Source of the DNA: Flavobacteriaceae bacterium CP2B
GTDB lineage: Bacteria > Bacteroidota > Bacteroidia > Flavobacteriales > Flavobacteriaceae
DNA: 64,000 nt
Reading direction: 5' to 3'
Assembly: GCA_001683825.1 (NCBI GenBank)
Contig: LXTR01000028.1
Span: 19,949-83,948, forward strand
Of this stretch, positions 61,733 to 64,000 are shown piece after piece. The position numbers and the translations under genes are program-made. The notes below the pieces were generated by a model. It did not search any database, was not told the DNA's origin, and worked only from the letters and a program-made list of their open reading frames with translations. How positions within the stretch are numbered: position 1 is the stretch's first letter; every line of letters starts with the position of its first letter.

Positions 61733-63241
61733 CTAAAAGTTCAGGGTATACCCCAGGGTCACGTTGGTATTCACGGCATTTACATTGGCGGGGGTGTTGA
61801 ACCCTACCTCGAATAAATTTTCCTGGGAATCCCGCTCAGACCTGCTTACAGCCAGGTCCAGTCGGCTGGCTCCGAAATTGTACCCCAGGCCTGCAGAATA
61901 GCCGTTCAGTTCGCCAATGATCCTGTCGTCCGCGTATGGGCTTTGTTCATATCGATAACCCCCACGCAGGCTTACCCGGTCTATCCGGTACTCACCTCCC
62001 AGGCGAAAACTGGAAACCCCTTGCAAGGCTGTGCTGATAAAACTGTTTTCAGAGGCAAAAGCGGCGTCGGAAGTGGGCCGGAGCTCGGCTTCCGAAAAGT
62101 CCTGGTAACTGTAGTCGAAACTCAACAACCCGTCCTTGCCAAAAATAATGGCCAGGCTCCCGGTGTATTTTGAAGGTGTTTTGATTTTATAGGCTTCAAA
62201 GAGATTGACAATATTGAAGTCGATAAAGCCTATATCCGCATCCGCCAGGTCCGAGTTGATCCGTTGGGAGGTGTCATCGGTAAGGCGGTACCAGGTGGGC
62301 GATTGGTAGCTGGCGCCCAGGCGGACATTTTCGTTCATCTTGGCGATGGCCCCAAGGTTGAAGGAAAATCCGGATCCTTCTGTGCGCAACAGGTTGTCAA
62401 AGGTGGCAAATTGTATCGCCGAGGCCGCGTCGTACCCACTTTCATCAAATAGGGTGAACTTTTCGTACAAAACGGTGTGAAAGTTCAAAGAAGCCCCCAA
62501 ATACAGGTTTTCCTGGTACTGTCCCGCGAGGTTTACCGTAAACTTGCTGTTATAGCCCGAAGTGCTCTGGAAATATTCCTGGTTTACCGAATTGTACTGT
62601 GCATTGGAAACATACTGGGTATTGTTGTCATCGTTGGCGTCCACGGGGTCTATAAGCCCCCCAAAATACCCCAAAAAGGCCTGCTGGGTGGCAAAGCCAA
62701 AACTCGAACCTATGTCCAAATAGGCTTCTTCGATAAACTCCCCGTCCTGTAACAGCAAATTCCCGAAGGGGATGCCATTGGCAATGCCCAGGAAATAGGA
62801 ATCTAACCCCTGGTTGGCATTCCCGCTGGCAAAGTATTCATTGTCGAAATTTTGCGCCATATCGTAATTAAAGGCCAGGGACACGCGTTTCCAGTCAGAG
62901 TTACCGCCGGTGTTGTTAAAGACAAAGACCCCACCCAATTGGTTGAGCTCCAGAGAATTCATTTCCTGGTTGCTAAGGCGGTTGAAATAGGTGGCATCGT
63001 TGTTCCTGTTGTAATTGGTGCCTGAAAGGGTGAACTGGCTGTTGATAAAGACGGCCGATCCTGCCGGGTTGATCCCGATGGCAGAGAGGTCGCCCCCCAG
63101 GGCGCCAAAAGCACCACTGAGGCCCTGGAACCTGGCGGTTCCCTGCAGGTCCTCCATGCTGTAACGGAGTACGTCATTAATATTCTGACCACTAGCGGCC
63201 ACACATACCAAGAGCAATATGAAAGAGAAATACCTTTTCAT
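61733..63241 (-). CDS. OmpP1/FadL-family outer-membrane transporter
   Basis: A 502-residue barrel with signal peptide (MKRYFSFILLLVCVAASGQ) and the FadL/TodX N-terminal hatch pattern: LRYSMEDLQGTARFQGLSGAFGALGGDLSAIGINPAGSAVF. Later strands include WKRVSLAFNYDM, LYLGASLNFHTV, VRLGASYQSPTWYRL and KYTGSLAIIFGKDGLLSFDYSYQDF. The protein closes with VTLGYTLNF. The family lets hydrophobic compounds such as fatty acids or aromatics through the outer membrane. It sits 31 bp behind the Arg/Ser-rich gene on the same strand, so the two probably share a transcript. Confidence 0.88.
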   Translation of the reverse strand: MKRYFSFILLLVCVAASGQNINDVLRYSMEDLQGTARFQGLSGAFGALGGDLSAIGINPAGSAVFINSQFTLSGTNYNRNNDATYFNRLSNQEMNSLELNQLGGVFVFNNTGGNSDWKRVSLAFNYDMAQNFDNEYFASGNANQGLDSYFLGIANGIPFGNLLLQDGEFIEEAYLDIGSSFGFATQQAFLGYFGGLIDPVDANDDNNTQYVSNAQYNSVNQEYFQSTSGYNSKFTVNLAGQYQENLYLGASLNFHTVLYEKFTLFDESGYDAASAIQFATFDNLLRTEGSGFSFNLGAIAKMNENVRLGASYQSPTWYRLTDDTSQRINSDLADADIGFIDFNIVNLFEAYKIKTPSKYTGSLAIIFGKDGLLSFDYSYQDFSEAELRPTSDAAFASENSFISTALQGVSSFRLGGEYRIDRVSLRGGYRYEQSPYADDRIIGELNGYSAGLGYNFGASRLDLAVSRSERDSQENLFEVGFNTPANVNAVNTNVTLGYTLNF

Positions 63242-63272
63242 CCTGTGATTTTTAATGGGTGAATAATGGGGT

Positions 63273-64000
63273 TTATTGTGGCCTGCGACCGCCGCCTGAA
63301 GAACGTGTCCCTGAAGACCTGCTGGGGGCCGAAGAACTCCTCATGCTTCCCGAACTCCGCGAACTGCCTCCTGAACTCCGGTATCCGCTGCTTCTTGACG
63401 GAGCGCTGCTGCGCCCTGAACTCCGGTAGCCGGAATTTCCGGAAGAACGGCTGCTTCCCGAACTCCGGTAGCCCGAACTCCTGTTGGGGGAAGACGATCG
63501 TGAATAGCCCTGGCTCCTGGAAGGGGCACTCCTGCTATAGGTCCCTCTGTTGTTATAGGAGCGGTTGGTACTACTGCCCCGGTTGTAGGTGCCGCTTCGG
63601 GGTGCAGACCTGCCATAGGTCTGGCCGCTACTGCGTTGGGTGCTGTAACCGGGTACGGTGCGGGTGGCCCTGCTCGAGCGGTACGCGCGGTTCCTTTCAA
63701 TACCATCGACTCCAACAGACCTGCGGGTAGTGGTCCCCGAACGGTACCTGGAAGTGCTGCGGTCATAGGAAGAGCGTGTGTTGAGGTTAGACCTTCCCGA
63801 ATTGGTACGGTATCGCGAGTTTTCTGCGCCCACGCGGGTGTTCAGGTTGGAACGCCCCCGGATGCCACTGGCCGCCAGAGACCTGTCGTAAATGCCACGG
63901 CGGGTCCTGTTGTAGGCATATCCTCCGTAGCCGTAATAACCACGCCCGTATCCATAATAAGGGTAGCCATAATAACCGCCCCAGCCCCAATTGTTCCAGC
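63273..64000 (-). CDS. Arg/Ser/Gly-rich low-complexity protein (3' part; runs off the right edge)
   Basis: The reading frame is open to the window end, so 242 codons are seen and the start is missing. The N-terminal visible part is rich in Gly, Tyr and Trp (WNNWGWGGYYGYPYYGYGRG). The rest is a disordered, very basic tail of short repeats built from RSS, SRSSG and YRSSG, ending SSGGGRRPQ. No fold, motif or membrane segment is visible in this part. Proteins of this look occur just upstream of FadL-like genes in Flavobacteriia, often wrongly named vitellogenin-like. Surface or envelope location is likely but unproven. A GTG at 63833 is an internal codon, not a start. Confidence 0.65.
   Translation of the reverse strand, partial: WNNWGWGGYYGYPYYGYGRGYYGYGGYAYNRTRRGIYDRSLAASGIRGRSNLNTRVGAENSRYRTNSGRSNLNTRSSYDRSTSRYRSGTTTRRSVGVDGIERNRAYRSSRATRTVPGYSTQRSSGQTYGRSAPRSGTYNRGSSTNRSYNNRGTYSRSAPSRSQGYSRSSSPNRSSGYRSSGSSRSSGNSGYRSSGRSSAPSRSSGYRSSGGSSRSSGSMRSSSAPSRSSGTRSSGGGRRPQ

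Overview
The window reads as chromosome of a Bacteroidota bacterium, most likely a marine Flavobacteriaceae with unusually high G+C (by eye somewhat above 50 percent, Robiginitalea-like; the genus is inference). Pointers are type B Type IX secretion C-terminal domains on two proteins, fused SecDF and fused ResB-CcsA (CcsBA), DUF2911/DUF3570/DUF4266/DUF6588-type proteins, signal peptides ending in AQ or GQ, an almost complete lack of Shine-Dalgarno sequences, and promoters of the Bacteroidota form TTG-N18/20-TAnnTTTG. I see no rRNA, tRNA, CRISPR array, prophage or insertion sequence. All genes look intact apart from the two cut by the window edges.

Layout. 1-3857 (minus): a cytosolic-type sulfotransferase (cut by the edge) behind two paralogous arylsulfotransferase lipoproteins. 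4168-12080: two converging transcription units. One encodes a beta-lactamase-fold serine hydrolase and an ATP/ADP-translocase-like transporter fused to HEAT repeats. The other encodes an exported dikinase of glucan-water-dikinase domain order, overlapping a second serine hydrolase. 12202-25890: mixed housekeeping and envelope genes (TerB-like, ftsE, a large TPR protein with a beta-barrel partner, OmpA family, NIPSNAP, MFS, NYN-LOTUS, amidohydrolase lipoprotein, DUF2911). 26146-36394: asnB, gyrB, an outer-membrane barrel, a lipocalin-like lipoprotein, mdh and secDF. 36470-38225: a two-half ABC ATPase and a small membrane protein.

38368-52294 is a redox block. Cytochrome c maturation protein CcsBA converges on a six-gene minus-strand operon: a membrane b-type cytochrome with two H-x13-H pairs, a membrane-anchored ferredoxin-flavoprotein oxidoreductase, a 23-heme c cytochrome, a 16-heme c cytochrome, a large outer-membrane barrel, and an OB-fold lipoprotein. 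Upstream lies a second redox operon of a thioredoxin-like protein, ApbE flavin transferase, DUF4266 and DUF3570. Together they look like a route carrying electrons from NAD(P)H through the inner membrane and periplasm towards the outer membrane. The non-ATG starts in the window cluster here.

52400-58199 (minus): GNAT, DUF192, lgt, yidD, cysS and folE. Between lgt and yidD sits a 1.24-kb gene-free stretch holding about six copies of a 60-bp two-hairpin repeat at 149-184 bp intervals, with stems kept by compensating changes. I do not recognise this element. 58337-64000: two paralogous T9SS type B proteins, a FadL/OmpP1 porin and an Arg/Ser/Gly-rich protein cut by the right edge.

The best candidates for something undescribed are the hairpin array (54765-55623), the trans-envelope multiheme conduit (41502-49150), and the exported dikinase with a nearby nucleotide-carrier-like protein (4168-12080).
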